From the NCBI GenBank assembly GCA_965224595.1, contig OZ245058.1, positions 496,001 to 560,000 of the forward strand: a stretch of DNA of 64,000 bases, in the 5' to 3' direction. The notes below the pieces were generated by a model that made no database searches, was not told where the DNA came from, and was given only the letters and a program-made list of their open reading frames with translations. How positions within the stretch are numbered: position 1 is the stretch's first letter; each line of letters begins with the position of its first letter. The position numbers and the translations under genes are program-made. Below are positions 43,243 through 52,401 of the stretch, one piece after another. The stretch comes from Aliivibrio_A sp016764915 (GTDB taxonomy: Bacteria; Pseudomonadota; Gammaproteobacteria; Enterobacterales; Vibrionaceae).

Positions 43243-43725
43243 ATGGCAGGTGATGGAACAGAAAAAAAGAGAAGCCTAATTCTCTTTATCATAATTGGAT
43301 TGGTCTTGATCTCCGGTATTGGTGCAGGGGCTTGGTTTTTCTTTATGTCTGGAGATGATGTTCAATCAGATGAAATGGTAATGGTTGAAACAGATGCTGC
43401 GCTGAATGAACCGTTATATATTAATGTGTCTCAACCCTTTATTTTTAATGTCACTGGCGACAATAGAAACCGTTTAGTGCAAATAAAAGTGCAATTGATG
43501 GTTCGCGGTGATGATAATGATGCAACGGCAAAGCTCCATACGCCATTAATTGAGAGTTCAATTCTGTCATCATTTGGTGCCGCAACGCTTGAGCAATTAA
43601 GATCACCAACAGGACGTTTAGAAATAAGAGCTCAAGCGTTAAGTGATTTACAAGCTGCTTTCCAAAAAATCGTAGGAAGACCTGTGGTTGAGAAAGTATT
43701 ATTTACCGATTTTGTAATGCAATAG
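43243..43725 (+). CDS. fliL: Flagellar basal-body stator-associated protein FliL
   Basis: 160 residues: short cytoplasmic start, one membrane helix (about 12-33, LILFIIIGLVLISGIGAGAW) and a periplasmic stomatin-like domain ending in VVEKVLFTDFVMQ. In Vibrio alginolyticus FliL rings surround the stator and support torque. AAGGAGA is placed before ATG. Operon with fliM, 7 bp downstream. Confidence 0.93.
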   Translation: MAGDGTEKKRSLILFIIIGLVLISGIGAGAWFFFMSGDDVQSDEMVMVETDAALNEPLYINVSQPFIFNVTGDNRNRLVQIKVQLMVRGDDNDATAKLHTPLIESSILSSFGAATLEQLRSPTGRLEIRAQALSDLQAAFQKIVGRPVVEKVLFTDFVMQ

Positions 43726-43732
43726 GTTAACT

Positions 43733-44755
43733 GTGACTGACTTACTAAGCCAAGATGAGATTGATGCGCTGCTCCATGGTGTCGACGATGTAGATGAAGA
43801 GGATAATATCTCCGAAGAGTCGGAGGAGATAACCTTTGATTTTTCGTCGCAAGATCGCATCGTCCGTGGTCGAATGCCAACGCTTGAATTGATTAATGAA
43901 CGTTTTGCTCGTCATATGCGTATTAGTCTATTCAACATGTTACGAAAATCAGCTGAAGTGTCAGTAAATGGCGTTCAAATGCTTAAATTTGGTGAGTATC
44001 AAAATACCCTATACGTCCCCACTAGCTTGAATATGGTTCGCTTTCGTCCCTTGAAAGGCACCGGCCTTATTACCATGGAGGCACGGTTAGTTTTTATTTT
44101 GGTCGAAAACTTCTTTGGTGGTGATGGTCGCTTTCATGCCAAGATTGAGGGAAGAGAGTTTACTCCGACGGAGAGACGAATTGTTCAACTACTATTAAAA
44201 ACAGTATTTGAAGATTATAAAGAAGCATGGTCACCGGTAATGAGTGTCGAGTTTGAATATCTTGACTCGGAAGTTAACCCGACCATGGCCAACATTGTCA
44301 GCCCAACAGAAGTTATCGTAGTCAGTTCGTTTCACATTGAAGTCGATGGTGGTGGCGGTGATTTCCATATCGTCATGCCATACTCCATGGTTGAGCCAAT
44401 TCGTGAGTTACTCGATGCGGGTGTACAAAGTGATAAAATGGATACCGATGTGCGTTGGAGTAAGGCACTGCGTGATGAAATTATGGCTATCCCAGTAGAA
44501 CTTCGAGTGAATTTGCTTGATACCGATGTTTCTCTTCGTGATCTAATGGAGTTACAAGTTGGTGACATTATTCCGATCGAAATGCCCGAGCATGCAACCG
44601 TGTTTATTGAAGATCTGCCAAGTTATCGAGCAAAAATGGGGCGTTCTAATGATAAACTGGCCATACAGATTGCTGAAGAAATCAAACGTCCAGATGTGGT
44701 GAAAACCGATTTGGCATTTTTAGGTGGAGAGGCACTGTTTGATTTTGATGATTGA
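43733..44755 (+). CDS. fliM: Motor switch protein FliM
   Basis: 340 residues starting at GTG. The N-terminal CheY-P binding peptide LLSQDEIDALLHG is followed by an acidic linker, the CheC-like middle domain (GRMPTLELINERFARHMRIS) and a C-terminal SpoA domain (LRDLMELQVGDIIPIEMPEH). FliM receives phospho-CheY (54048) and sets rotation direction. Confidence 0.96.
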   Translation: MTDLLSQDEIDALLHGVDDVDEEDNISEESEEITFDFSSQDRIVRGRMPTLELINERFARHMRISLFNMLRKSAEVSVNGVQMLKFGEYQNTLYVPTSLNMVRFRPLKGTGLITMEARLVFILVENFFGGDGRFHAKIEGREFTPTERRIVQLLLKTVFEDYKEAWSPVMSVEFEYLDSEVNPTMANIVSPTEVIVVSSFHIEVDGGGGDFHIVMPYSMVEPIRELLDAGVQSDKMDTDVRWSKALRDEIMAIPVELRVNLLDTDVSLRDLMELQVGDIIPIEMPEHATVFIEDLPSYRAKMGRSNDKLAIQIAEEIKRPDVVKTDLAFLGGEALFDFDD

Positions 44756-44811
44756 TTCTTAATGTAAAGTCATCGGCAAAGTAATCACCTCTATATTATA
44801 AGGTACAAATA

Positions 44812-45210
44812 ATGGACTCTAAAGAACAACAAATGGCAGACGAATGGGCGGCTGCGTTAAGTGAAGATGCACTGGCACAAACAGATGATGCAGTGGCAGC
44901 GCCATTGGAGGAACTGACTGATAGTTCGTCACCTATTTCAGACGATGAGCGCCGTAAACTTGATTCGATTTTAGACATTCCTGTCTCCATATCAATGGAA
45001 GTCGGTCGCTCTCAAATTAGCATTCGTAATCTGCTTCAGCTTAATCAGGGCTCTGTTGTTGAGTTAGATAGGATTGCGGGTGAGCCATTAGATGTGATGG
45101 TAAACGGAACCTTAATTGCCCATGGTGAAGTGGTGGTGGTTAATGACAAATTTGGTATTCGTTTAACCGATGTTATCAGCCAAACAGAACGTATTAAAAA
45201 GCTAAGATAG
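44812..45210 (+). CDS. fliN: Motor switch protein FliN
   Basis: 132 residues. The acidic N-terminal extension of about 55 residues is followed by a SpoA domain (VSISMEVGRSQISIRNLLQL, GSVVELDRIAGEPLDVMVNG). FliN forms the base of the C ring and docks FliH. RBS AAGGTA. fliO starts 2 bp after the stop. Confidence 0.95.
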   Translation: MDSKEQQMADEWAAALSEDALAQTDDAVAAPLEELTDSSSPISDDERRKLDSILDIPVSISMEVGRSQISIRNLLQLNQGSVVELDRIAGEPLDVMVNGTLIAHGEVVVVNDKFGIRLTDVISQTERIKKLR

Positions 45211-45212
45211 CG

Positions 45213-45623
45213 ATGAAAAAACACCATTATAGCTGGACACTGCTTACCTTACTCCCGGTAACCACACTCGCAGAATCAGTAGTGGGTTCTGCAACGACCA
45301 ATGTTGATCTTGCTGCAACTATAGGTTCACTGCTTTTTGTTCTTGTACTGATTTTTGGCATTGCCTGGATGATGAAAAAGATGCGTGTGCCTGGGATAAT
45401 GGGTAGCAGTGGCCCGTTAAAAGTGATCAAACAGATGCCGATAGGACCAAAAGAGCGAATCATGGTCATTCAAGTCGGAGAAGAGCAGTTGGTTATTGGT
45501 GTCACAGCAAGTAATATTAATCTACTGAGTAAATTAGAGACTCCATTAAAAGAGTCTAAAATAGAAAGCGTCTCTTTTGCCAATCAATTTAGTAAGTTAA
45601 TGACTAAAAATGAAAAAAAATAA
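45213..45623 (+). CDS. fliO: Flagellar biosynthesis protein FliO
   Basis: 136 residues: a possible signal sequence (1-20), then a membrane helix (IGSLLFVLVLIFGIAWMMKK) and a basic cytoplasmic tail (LKVIKQMPIGPKERIMVIQV). FliO is a chaperone-like factor for assembly of the FliP ring. Overlaps fliP by 14 bp. Confidence 0.9.
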   Translation: MKKHHYSWTLLTLLPVTTLAESVVGSATTNVDLAATIGSLLFVLVLIFGIAWMMKKMRVPGIMGSSGPLKVIKQMPIGPKERIMVIQVGEEQLVIGVTASNINLLSKLETPLKESKIESVSFANQFSKLMTKNEKK

Positions 45624-46482
45624 TCTCATTGTCAGCTGTTGGCTGCTATTCGCATTCATTATGTTTGTTCCGACGGCATTGGCTGTAGATGATCTTGCTA
45701 CCACGATTCCAGCATCAGCTGTAGGGGCAGAAGGGGTCACCATTACAGCGATGGAGAAGGACTCTGGATCCTCAAGCAGTTCGGCTAAAGGAAGTTCATC
45801 AGCCAATGTTGGTATTCCGGCCTTTACCATGACGACTAATGGTAATGGGGGGGAAGATTACTCGATAACGTTACAAATTGTTGCTCTGATGACCTTGTTG
45901 GGCTTCTTACCCGCGATGGTTATTCTTATGACCTCTTTTACTCGTATTGTGGTGGTTATGTCTATTCTTAGGCAAGCGATGGGTTTGCAGCAGACGCCGT
46001 CAAACCAAGTGATTGTTGGTATTGCCATGTTTTTGACCTTTTTTGTTATGTCCCCAGTTATCGATAAAGTGAATATCACCGCGATTCAGCCTTATATCAA
46101 TGAAGAGATAACGGCCCGAGAGGCCTTTGATAACGCACAAGTGCCAATGAAAGACTTTATGTTGAAACAGACACGAATTAAAGACTTAGAAACCTTTGTA
46201 AACATGGCTGAAATTGACGTTGATAACCCAGAGGATGTGCCTATCTTTGTGGTTATACCCGCCTTTGTTACTTCTGAGTTGAAAACAGCATTTCAAATAG
46301 GTTTCATGTTGTTTTTGCCATTTTTGATTATTGATTTAGTGGTTGCTTCTGTGTTAATGGCTATGGGTATGATGATGCTGTCCCCGATGATAGTGTCTTT
46401 GCCCTTTAAACTTATGCTTTTTGTGTTGGTGGATGGGTGGAATTTAATTCTCTCTATGCTCGCCGGCAGTTTTGCGAGGTAG
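45610..46482 (+). CDS. fliP: Export gate protein FliP
   Basis: 290 residues. Signal peptide (about 1-25), a Ser/Gly-rich periplasmic segment with a run of seven G (45847-45853), then the conserved FliP core: LVALMTLLGFLPAMVILMTS-type helix, IVVVMSILRQAMGLQQTPSN, and PIVSLPFKLMLFVLVDGWNL near the end. FliP forms the five-subunit part of the FliP5Q4R1 gate. RBS is within fliO. Confidence 0.95.
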   Translation: MKKNNLIVSCWLLFAFIMFVPTALAVDDLATTIPASAVGAEGVTITAMEKDSGSSSSSAKGSSSANVGIPAFTMTTNGNGGEDYSITLQIVALMTLLGFLPAMVILMTSFTRIVVVMSILRQAMGLQQTPSNQVIVGIAMFLTFFVMSPVIDKVNITAIQPYINEEITAREAFDNAQVPMKDFMLKQTRIKDLETFVNMAEIDVDNPEDVPIFVVIPAFVTSELKTAFQIGFMLFLPFLIIDLVVASVLMAMGMMMLSPMIVSLPFKLMLFVLVDGWNLILSMLAGSFAR

Positions 46483-46485
46483 CGC

Positions 46486-46755
46486 ATGACGCCTGAGGTA
46501 GCGATCGAAATTTTCAGAGGTGCGCTCTATATCGTATTGTTACTGGTATGTGCCATTATCGTACCCAGTTTGATGATTGGTTTGGTGGTTGCTGTTTTTC
46601 AAGCGGCGACGTCCATTAACGAGCAGACATTGAGTTTCTTACCAAGATTGATCGTTACAATTCTGGTTCTTATGTTCTTTGGACATTGGATGACACGAAT
46701 AATGACTGAGTACTTTTTAGATATCGTTGCCCGTATTCCGCTAATTCTCTATTAG
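46486..46755 (+). CDS. fliQ: Export gate protein FliQ
   Basis: 89 residues with two membrane helices; TPEVAIEIFRGALYIVLLLV and FQAATSINEQTLSFLPRLIV are diagnostic. FliQ wraps round the FliP/FliR core of the type III export gate. Starts 3 bp after fliP. Confidence 0.96.
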   Translation: MTPEVAIEIFRGALYIVLLLVCAIIVPSLMIGLVVAVFQAATSINEQTLSFLPRLIVTILVLMFFGHWMTRIMTEYFLDIVARIPLILY

Positions 46756-46767
46756 AGTACTCTGATT

Positions 46768-47550
46768 ATGGAATATCCAACCGCTATTATTCTAGACTGG
46801 ATTGCCAATTACTTTTGGCCCTTTACGCGCATCTCCGCCATGATGATGGTGATGACCGTTTTTGGTGCTCGCTTTGTCTCTTCTCGAATACGCCTCTATC
46901 TGGCATTAGCCGTTACTTTTGCCGTTATGCCATCTATTCCTGCTGTACCCAAAGGTATTGAACTGCTCTCATTAGCGGGCTTTATTACGACCGCGGAGCA
47001 GCTGATTATCGGTGTCTGTATGGGTATGGTGACCCAATTTATCATTCAAACCTTTGTATTATTAGGGCAAATTTTAGCGATGCAATCCAGCCTAGGTTTT
47101 GCCTCTATGGTGGATCCTGCAAACGGTCAAAATACGCCAGTACTTGGTCAGTTGTTTATGTTTTTGGCCACGCTGTTTTTTTTGATAAGCGATGGTCACC
47201 TTAAAATGCTCAACTTTGTGGTGATCAGCTTTAAAACCTTACCTATTGGTTCCGGCCAGCTAACCGCGATCGATTTTCGTTCATTGGCAACTTGGATTGG
47301 TGTGATGTTTAAAGCTGCTCTGAGTATGTCTCTTTCTGGCATTATTGCATTACTTACTGTCAATTTATCGTTTGGAGTAATGACACGCGCGGCACCACAA
47401 TTGAATATCTTCTCACTGGGTTTTGCGTTTGCCTTGATGGTAGGTTTACTGCTGTGTTGGTATATCTTAATCGGAATGTACGGTCACTATGAGTTGCATT
47501 GGATGAGAGCTGAAACTCAAATCTGCAGTCTAATTAGGTTGGACTGCTGA
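46768..47550 (+). CDS. fliR: Export gate protein FliR
   Basis: 260 residues with about six hydrophobic segments. FliR features: FTRISAMMMVMTVFGARFVS, QIFVLLGQ-like FVLLGQILAMQSSLGFASMV, and QLFMFLATLFFLISDGHLKM. Single-copy gate component. Its stop overlaps the flhB start by one base. Confidence 0.95.
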   Translation: MEYPTAIILDWIANYFWPFTRISAMMMVMTVFGARFVSSRIRLYLALAVTFAVMPSIPAVPKGIELLSLAGFITTAEQLIIGVCMGMVTQFIIQTFVLLGQILAMQSSLGFASMVDPANGQNTPVLGQLFMFLATLFFLISDGHLKMLNFVVISFKTLPIGSGQLTAIDFRSLATWIGVMFKAALSMSLSGIIALLTVNLSFGVMTRAAPQLNIFSLGFAFALMVGLLLCWYILIGMYGHYELHWMRAETQICSLIRLDC

Positions 47551-48683
47551 TGGCGGAGAGTGAAAGTGGTGCAGAACGCACCGAGGACGCAACGCCCAAA
47601 CGCTTGCAACAAGCCAAAGAAAAAGGGCAGGTTGCAAGGTCAAAAGAGCTCGCATCTGTTACTGTTTTAGTATTAGGATCGGTATCGTTAATGTGGTTTG
47701 GTGGCTTTGTTGGTCAAGCATTAATGAACATTATGAAACGTTATTTCTCGATCACCAGAGAAGAAATTTATGCGTCTGGAAAGCTATTAGATATCGTGTC
47801 CGGAGGGCTTTCCCAATTAGTCTTGCCCCTTTCATTGGTGCTCATTACGTTGTTTGTAGGGGGCTTAGTTGGTGCGGCTGGACTGGGAGGTATAAGTTTC
47901 TCCGTTGAGGCGGCCAGACCAAAACTGTCGAAAATAAACCCAATGAGCGGCATTAAGCGTATGTTTGGCATGCAGAGTTGGGTAGAGCTGCTTAAGTCCA
48001 TTTTAAAAGTGTCATTAGTGGCTGGTGTTGCATTTTATCTGGTTGAATCTAGCTTAGACGATCTGTTTCAGTTGAGTTTAGACACTTATCCATCCAATAT
48101 TTTTCATGCCTTAGATATTTTACTTAATTTTGTCCTGCTGATCAGCTGCTCATTATTGGTTGTTGTTGCTATTGATGTGCCTTTTCAAATATGGCAACAC
48201 GCCGACCAGCTAAAAATGACTAAGCAAGAAGTCAAAGATGAATTTAAAGAGACGGAGGGTAAACCTGAAGTTAAAGGACGCATTAGAATGCTGCAGAGGG
48301 AGATGACACAACGTAGAATGATGTCCTCGGTGCCTGAAGCCGATGTCATTATTACCAACCCAAGCCACTTCTCAGTGGCGCTACGTTATGAACATGATAA
48401 AGATAAAGCGCCAATTGTGGTCGCTAAAGGTATTGATCATTTAGCATTGAAAATTAGAGAAGTAGCGAATGAGAATAAAATTCCAATCGTTGTCGCGCCA
48501 CCACTGACCCGTGCACTTTATCACTCTACTGAAATCGAACAACCGATCCCCGATGGGCTGTTTGCTGCGGTCGCGCAGATATTGGCGTATGTCTATCAAC
48601 TGCAACAACATAAGCGACGTGGTGGCAGTAAACCGAAGTTAGATGAGCGCAATATAATCATTCCAGATGATCTAAAACGTTAG
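47550..48683 (+). CDS. flhB: Export specificity switch protein FlhB
   Basis: 377 residues: four membrane segments in the first 215 residues and a cytoplasmic domain with the autocleavage motif, here N270-P271-S272-H273 (NPSH) rather than the common NPTH. FlhB sets export from hook-type to filament-type substrates on a signal from FliK. N-terminal GAERTEDATPKRLQQAKEKG is diagnostic. It overlaps fliR by one base. The Ser for Thr change is conservative and cleavage is probably kept. Confidence 0.95.
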   Translation: MAESESGAERTEDATPKRLQQAKEKGQVARSKELASVTVLVLGSVSLMWFGGFVGQALMNIMKRYFSITREEIYASGKLLDIVSGGLSQLVLPLSLVLITLFVGGLVGAAGLGGISFSVEAARPKLSKINPMSGIKRMFGMQSWVELLKSILKVSLVAGVAFYLVESSLDDLFQLSLDTYPSNIFHALDILLNFVLLISCSLLVVVAIDVPFQIWQHADQLKMTKQEVKDEFKETEGKPEVKGRIRMLQREMTQRRMMSSVPEADVIITNPSHFSVALRYEHDKDKAPIVVAKGIDHLALKIREVANENKIPIVVAPPLTRALYHSTEIEQPIPDGLFAAVAQILAYVYQLQQHKRRGGSKPKLDERNIIIPDDLKR

Positions 48684-48726
48684 TTTTTATAACCGATCAT
48701 TGAGAGTCAATTTATTGACTAATTAA

Positions 48727-48741
48727 TGGCATATTTATTGC
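48727..48741 (+). promoter_or_regulatory. Sigma-54 promoter of the flhA operon
   Basis: TGGCATATTTATTGC is identical base for base to the flgF promoter (16339-16353) and matches the sigma-54 consensus. Predicted start near 48753. Confidence 0.83.
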
Positions 48742-48786
48742 ATAGTCCAAGGTTCGTTGTTAAATAAGAATTGCATTGAATTAAAT

Positions 48787-50880
48787 ATGAAGCTAGCCAT
48801 TCCCTATATCGAAAAATTTGCTTTCCTAAAAGGACGATCTTTCCCAGCGATTGGTGCGCCAATTCTAGTCCTTGCTGCACTGGCAATGATCATTCTTCCA
48901 ATGCCAACGATAGTATTGGATTTAATGTTCACCTTCAATATTGCACTCGCAATGATCGTATTGCTAGTCACTATATACACTCGTCGCCCACTTGATTTTG
49001 CTGCTTTTCCAACTGTACTGTTAGTTTCTACGTTGCTTCGTTTAGCCCTGAATGTCGCCTCTACTCGAGTGGTATTACTGTATGGCCATGAGGGTGAGGG
49101 TGCTGCAGGTGAAGTGATTGCTGCATTTGGTAATGTTGTGGTTGGTGGTAACTACGCCGTGGGTTTGGTGGTGTTTTTAATCTTGATGATCATAAACTTT
49201 ATGGTGGTGACAAAAGGTGCGGGACGAATTTCTGAAGTTAGTGCTCGCTTTACGCTTGATGCCTTACCCGGTAAGCAGATGGCGATTGATGCTGACTTAA
49301 ACGCAGGTCTGATTGATCAAGAACAAGCCAGAACCCGACGATTTGATGTGACTAAAGAAGCGGATTTTTACGGGTCAATGGATGGTGCGTCAAAATTTGT
49401 AAAAGGGGACGCCATCGCTGGTATTCTAATTCTGTTCATGAATATCGTGGGGGGGTTAGCGATTGGGATGATCCAACATGATGTTGGCTTTAAAGATGCG
49501 ATTGAAATATATACCTTGTTGACTATCGGTGATGGCCTAGTTGCTCAAATTCCGTCACTGCTGTTGTCCATAGGGGCAGCAATTATGGTAACAAGACAGA
49601 ATGTTGAAGAGGATATGGGTGAACAAATGGTATTCCAACTGTTTGATAATCCCAAGGCACTTACGATTACAGCTGCTATCCTTACTATAATGGGTATCGT
49701 ACCTGGAATGCCGCATTTTTCGTTTTTGCTGCTCGCATTGGCGGCTGGTGGCGGGGCGTATTATTTGCATAACAAAGCGGATAAGGCCGATGTGGATGAA
49801 GACAGTAAACCGAGTACAGAGCTGTTACTGCCTGCCAATAAAGAGCTGTCGTGGGATGATGTTCAACCAGTTGATATTATTGGCTTAGAAGTGGGCTATC
49901 GACTTATCCCAATGGTGGACAAAGAGCAAGGGGGTGAACTTCTGGAGCGTGTTAAAGGGGTTCGTAAGAAATTATCCCAAGATTTTGGTTTTTTAGTACC
50001 GTCAGTTCACATTCGAGACAATTTAGAGTTAGCTCCTAACGTATATCGTATAACATTGATGGGAGTGGCATTCGGTGAAGCTGAGATTCGCCCAGATAAA
50101 GAGTTGGCGATCAATCCTGGACAGGTCTACGGCGCGATAGAAGGTGAGTCCACCGTTGATCCAGCATTTGGGTTAGAAGCGGTTTGGATTAATGAAGATC
50201 AGCGTGAGCACGCACAAGCATTAGGGTATACCGTAGTCGATGCGGCTACTGTATTAGCCACACATTTAAGTCAAATTTTAACCAATAATGCAGCGCAATT
50301 GATAGGTCATGAAGAAGTACAAAACTTATTAGAAATGTTAGCGAAATCGACACCAAGACTGATTGAAGGTTTTGTACCGGATCAGCTCTCAATGAGCGTA
50401 GTGGTAAAAGTGCTGCAAAACTTGCTTAATGAGGCGATACCGATCCGTGATATTCGAACTATCGTACAGACACTGTCCGAATACGCACCGAAAAGTCAAG
50501 AACCTGACATCTTGACCGCAGCGGTTAGGATTGCATTAAAAAGATTAATTGTACAAGAAATCAATGGATTAGAAGAGGAAATGCCAGTTATAACCTTGGT
50601 TCCGGAATTGGAACAAATATTGCATCAAACTATGCAAGCTTCAGGAGGAGAGAGCACTGGAATTGAGCCAGGATTGGCGGAGAGATTACAAGTTTCGTTA
50701 ACAAAAGCGACCCAAGAGCAAGAGTTGAAAGGTGAGGCCGCTGTGTTACTTACTTCCGGTGTATTACGCTCTACGTTAGCTAAATTTGTTAAAAACACGA
50801 TTCCGAATTTACGAGTGCTTTCATACCAAGAGATCCCAGATGAGAAACAAATTCGTATCGTTCAAGCTGTTGGAAATTAG
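48787..50880 (+). CDS. flhA: Export gate protein FlhA
   Basis: 697 residues from ATG at 48787, the family-typical start (MKLAIPYIEK...). A TTG at 48757 is in frame but would start within a few bases of the predicted transcription start, so I reject it. Eight or so membrane helices in the first 330 residues include the conserved FHIPEP-type loop (GRISEVSARFTLDALPGKQM). The cytoplasmic part (about 360-697) docks chaperone-substrate complexes (SELLERVKG; ARLIEGFVPDQLSMSVVVKV-type). Contains a run of seven G at 49449-49455. First gene of a long operon to DUF2802. Confidence 0.95.
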   Translation: MKLAIPYIEKFAFLKGRSFPAIGAPILVLAALAMIILPMPTIVLDLMFTFNIALAMIVLLVTIYTRRPLDFAAFPTVLLVSTLLRLALNVASTRVVLLYGHEGEGAAGEVIAAFGNVVVGGNYAVGLVVFLILMIINFMVVTKGAGRISEVSARFTLDALPGKQMAIDADLNAGLIDQEQARTRRFDVTKEADFYGSMDGASKFVKGDAIAGILILFMNIVGGLAIGMIQHDVGFKDAIEIYTLLTIGDGLVAQIPSLLLSIGAAIMVTRQNVEEDMGEQMVFQLFDNPKALTITAAILTIMGIVPGMPHFSFLLLALAAGGGAYYLHNKADKADVDEDSKPSTELLLPANKELSWDDVQPVDIIGLEVGYRLIPMVDKEQGGELLERVKGVRKKLSQDFGFLVPSVHIRDNLELAPNVYRITLMGVAFGEAEIRPDKELAINPGQVYGAIEGESTVDPAFGLEAVWINEDQREHAQALGYTVVDAATVLATHLSQILTNNAAQLIGHEEVQNLLEMLAKSTPRLIEGFVPDQLSMSVVVKVLQNLLNEAIPIRDIRTIVQTLSEYAPKSQEPDILTAAVRIALKRLIVQEINGLEEEMPVITLVPELEQILHQTMQASGGESTGIEPGLAERLQVSLTKATQEQELKGEAAVLLTSGVLRSTLAKFVKNTIPNLRVLSYQEIPDEKQIRIVQAVGN

Positions 50881-50910
50881 CAGTGCTGAAGTTAGCACAG
50901 GATAAAGCCA

Positions 50911-52401
50911 TTGAAGATTAAAAGATTTTTTGCCAAAGACATGCGCACAGCACTGGTTCAAGTTAAAGAGGAACTGGGTGTTGATGCCGTCATTATGTCG
51001 AATAAAAAAGTAACTGGTGGAGTAGAGATTGTTGCTGCTATCGATCCTGATCATCAATCTTCGGGACTGACAAGTACGCGTTCTATTGATAACGATCGAG
51101 TCAGTATCAATAGTGATGCAAACAATCAAAGTGGATCAATGACTCGACGCTTTTCTAATATGCTAAAACAGTATGGAAACAACTCTAATGCTTCAGATCG
51201 CAATGCTCTCTCAAAGAATCAAGCGAATGAAGAGCGTGAAGAGGATTCCCTTACCGCTTTGCTACAGCGTCAGTCAAAATATCAACATAGTGGCATGAAT
51301 TCGTACTCAGAAAATGCCAATATTAGTAATGCCGCTTCACAGAATCCAACCCTTAGCGCATTAATGAAACAAGAACGTCAACAAGAACGTCAAAAACCGA
51401 AATTAGACCCTTCTCGCTTTGAGCTCCACGATAAAAGTTCGAATAATCAAAACAGTGACGACCTAGAAAAAATGCGGGCAGAGATGACCTCAATACGTCG
51501 CTTATTGGAACATCAAGTATCGGGGCTGATGTGGCAAGAAGTTGAACGACGTGAGCCACTAAGGGCGATGCTTATTAGCCGTTTGATAAAAATGGGCATT
51601 TCTGAAGAACTTGCTGATCAGCTTGCCTGTTATATTCCCGAAGAGTTGTCAGGAGCAGAAGCGTGGTCGGCACTCTTGAATTTATTAGCAGACCAAATTG
51701 TTACTACCAAAGAAGATTTATTGCAACAAGGTGGCGTAGTTGCCTTATTGGGGCCTACTGGTGTTGGTAAAACAACAACGATAGCAAAACTTGCCGCGAG
51801 AGCAGCAATGGATTACGGCCCAGATCAAGTTGCACTCGTTACTACCGATACATTTCGTATTGGTGCTAGTGAGCAACTCGCTATTTATGGAAGAATTTTA
51901 GGTTGCCCAGTAAGAATAGCTAAAGATGCAGACGAACTTGCCGATGTAATCTATCAGTTGAGAAATAGAAAGTTGATATTGGTTGATACCGCAGGGATAG
52001 GGCAGCGAGATATTCGTCTTTCTGAGCAGCTAGACACACTGATGTTAAATAATTCTTTAAAAATTAAAAGTTACTTAGTTCTACCGTCAACGTGTCAGTT
52101 GAAGGTACTACAAGAAACAGTCGATCACTTTAAAAGGATACCATTATCTGGCTGTATTTTGACCAAACTTGACGAGTCTCTAAGTTTAGGCGAGTTAATT
52201 AGCGTGATAGTCCAAAATTCGTTACCAATAGCTTATCTTGCTAATGGGCAACGTGTTCCTGAGGATATCGTTTTGGCACAACCAAAATATTTAGTCGCTC
52301 AAGCGAATAAGTTGCTCAAAAACGCAACAAAGAATGAGCCACATTTTTGGAGTACTGACATAGATATTGATAATTCACCATCGGCAGAAATTTATGATTA
52401 A
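50911..52401 (+). CDS. flhF: Polar flagellum placement GTPase FlhF
   Basis: 496 residues starting at TTG 50911 (AGGA eight bases before; MKIKRFFAKDMRTALVQVKE is the usual N terminus). A disordered, Gln/Asn-rich middle region of about 150 residues precedes the SRP-type NG domain: G1 LGPTGVGKTTT (about 280-290), ALVTTDTFRIGASEQLAIYG, and LVDTAGIGQRD. FlhF marks the old cell pole and starts basal-body assembly there. Overlaps flhG by 8 bp. Confidence 0.95.
   Translation: MKIKRFFAKDMRTALVQVKEELGVDAVIMSNKKVTGGVEIVAAIDPDHQSSGLTSTRSIDNDRVSINSDANNQSGSMTRRFSNMLKQYGNNSNASDRNALSKNQANEEREEDSLTALLQRQSKYQHSGMNSYSENANISNAASQNPTLSALMKQERQQERQKPKLDPSRFELHDKSSNNQNSDDLEKMRAEMTSIRRLLEHQVSGLMWQEVERREPLRAMLISRLIKMGISEELADQLACYIPEELSGAEAWSALLNLLADQIVTTKEDLLQQGGVVALLGPTGVGKTTTIAKLAARAAMDYGPDQVALVTTDTFRIGASEQLAIYGRILGCPVRIAKDADELADVIYQLRNRKLILVDTAGIGQRDIRLSEQLDTLMLNNSLKIKSYLVLPSTCQLKVLQETVDHFKRIPLSGCILTKLDESLSLGELISVIVQNSLPIAYLANGQRVPEDIVLAQPKYLVAQANKLLKNATKNEPHFWSTDIDIDNSPSAEIYD

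Noticed and set aside
48757..48786. TTG start extending FlhA by ten residues
   Set aside because: It would lie within about five bases of the predicted sigma-54 transcription start, and the extra residues are not typical of the family.
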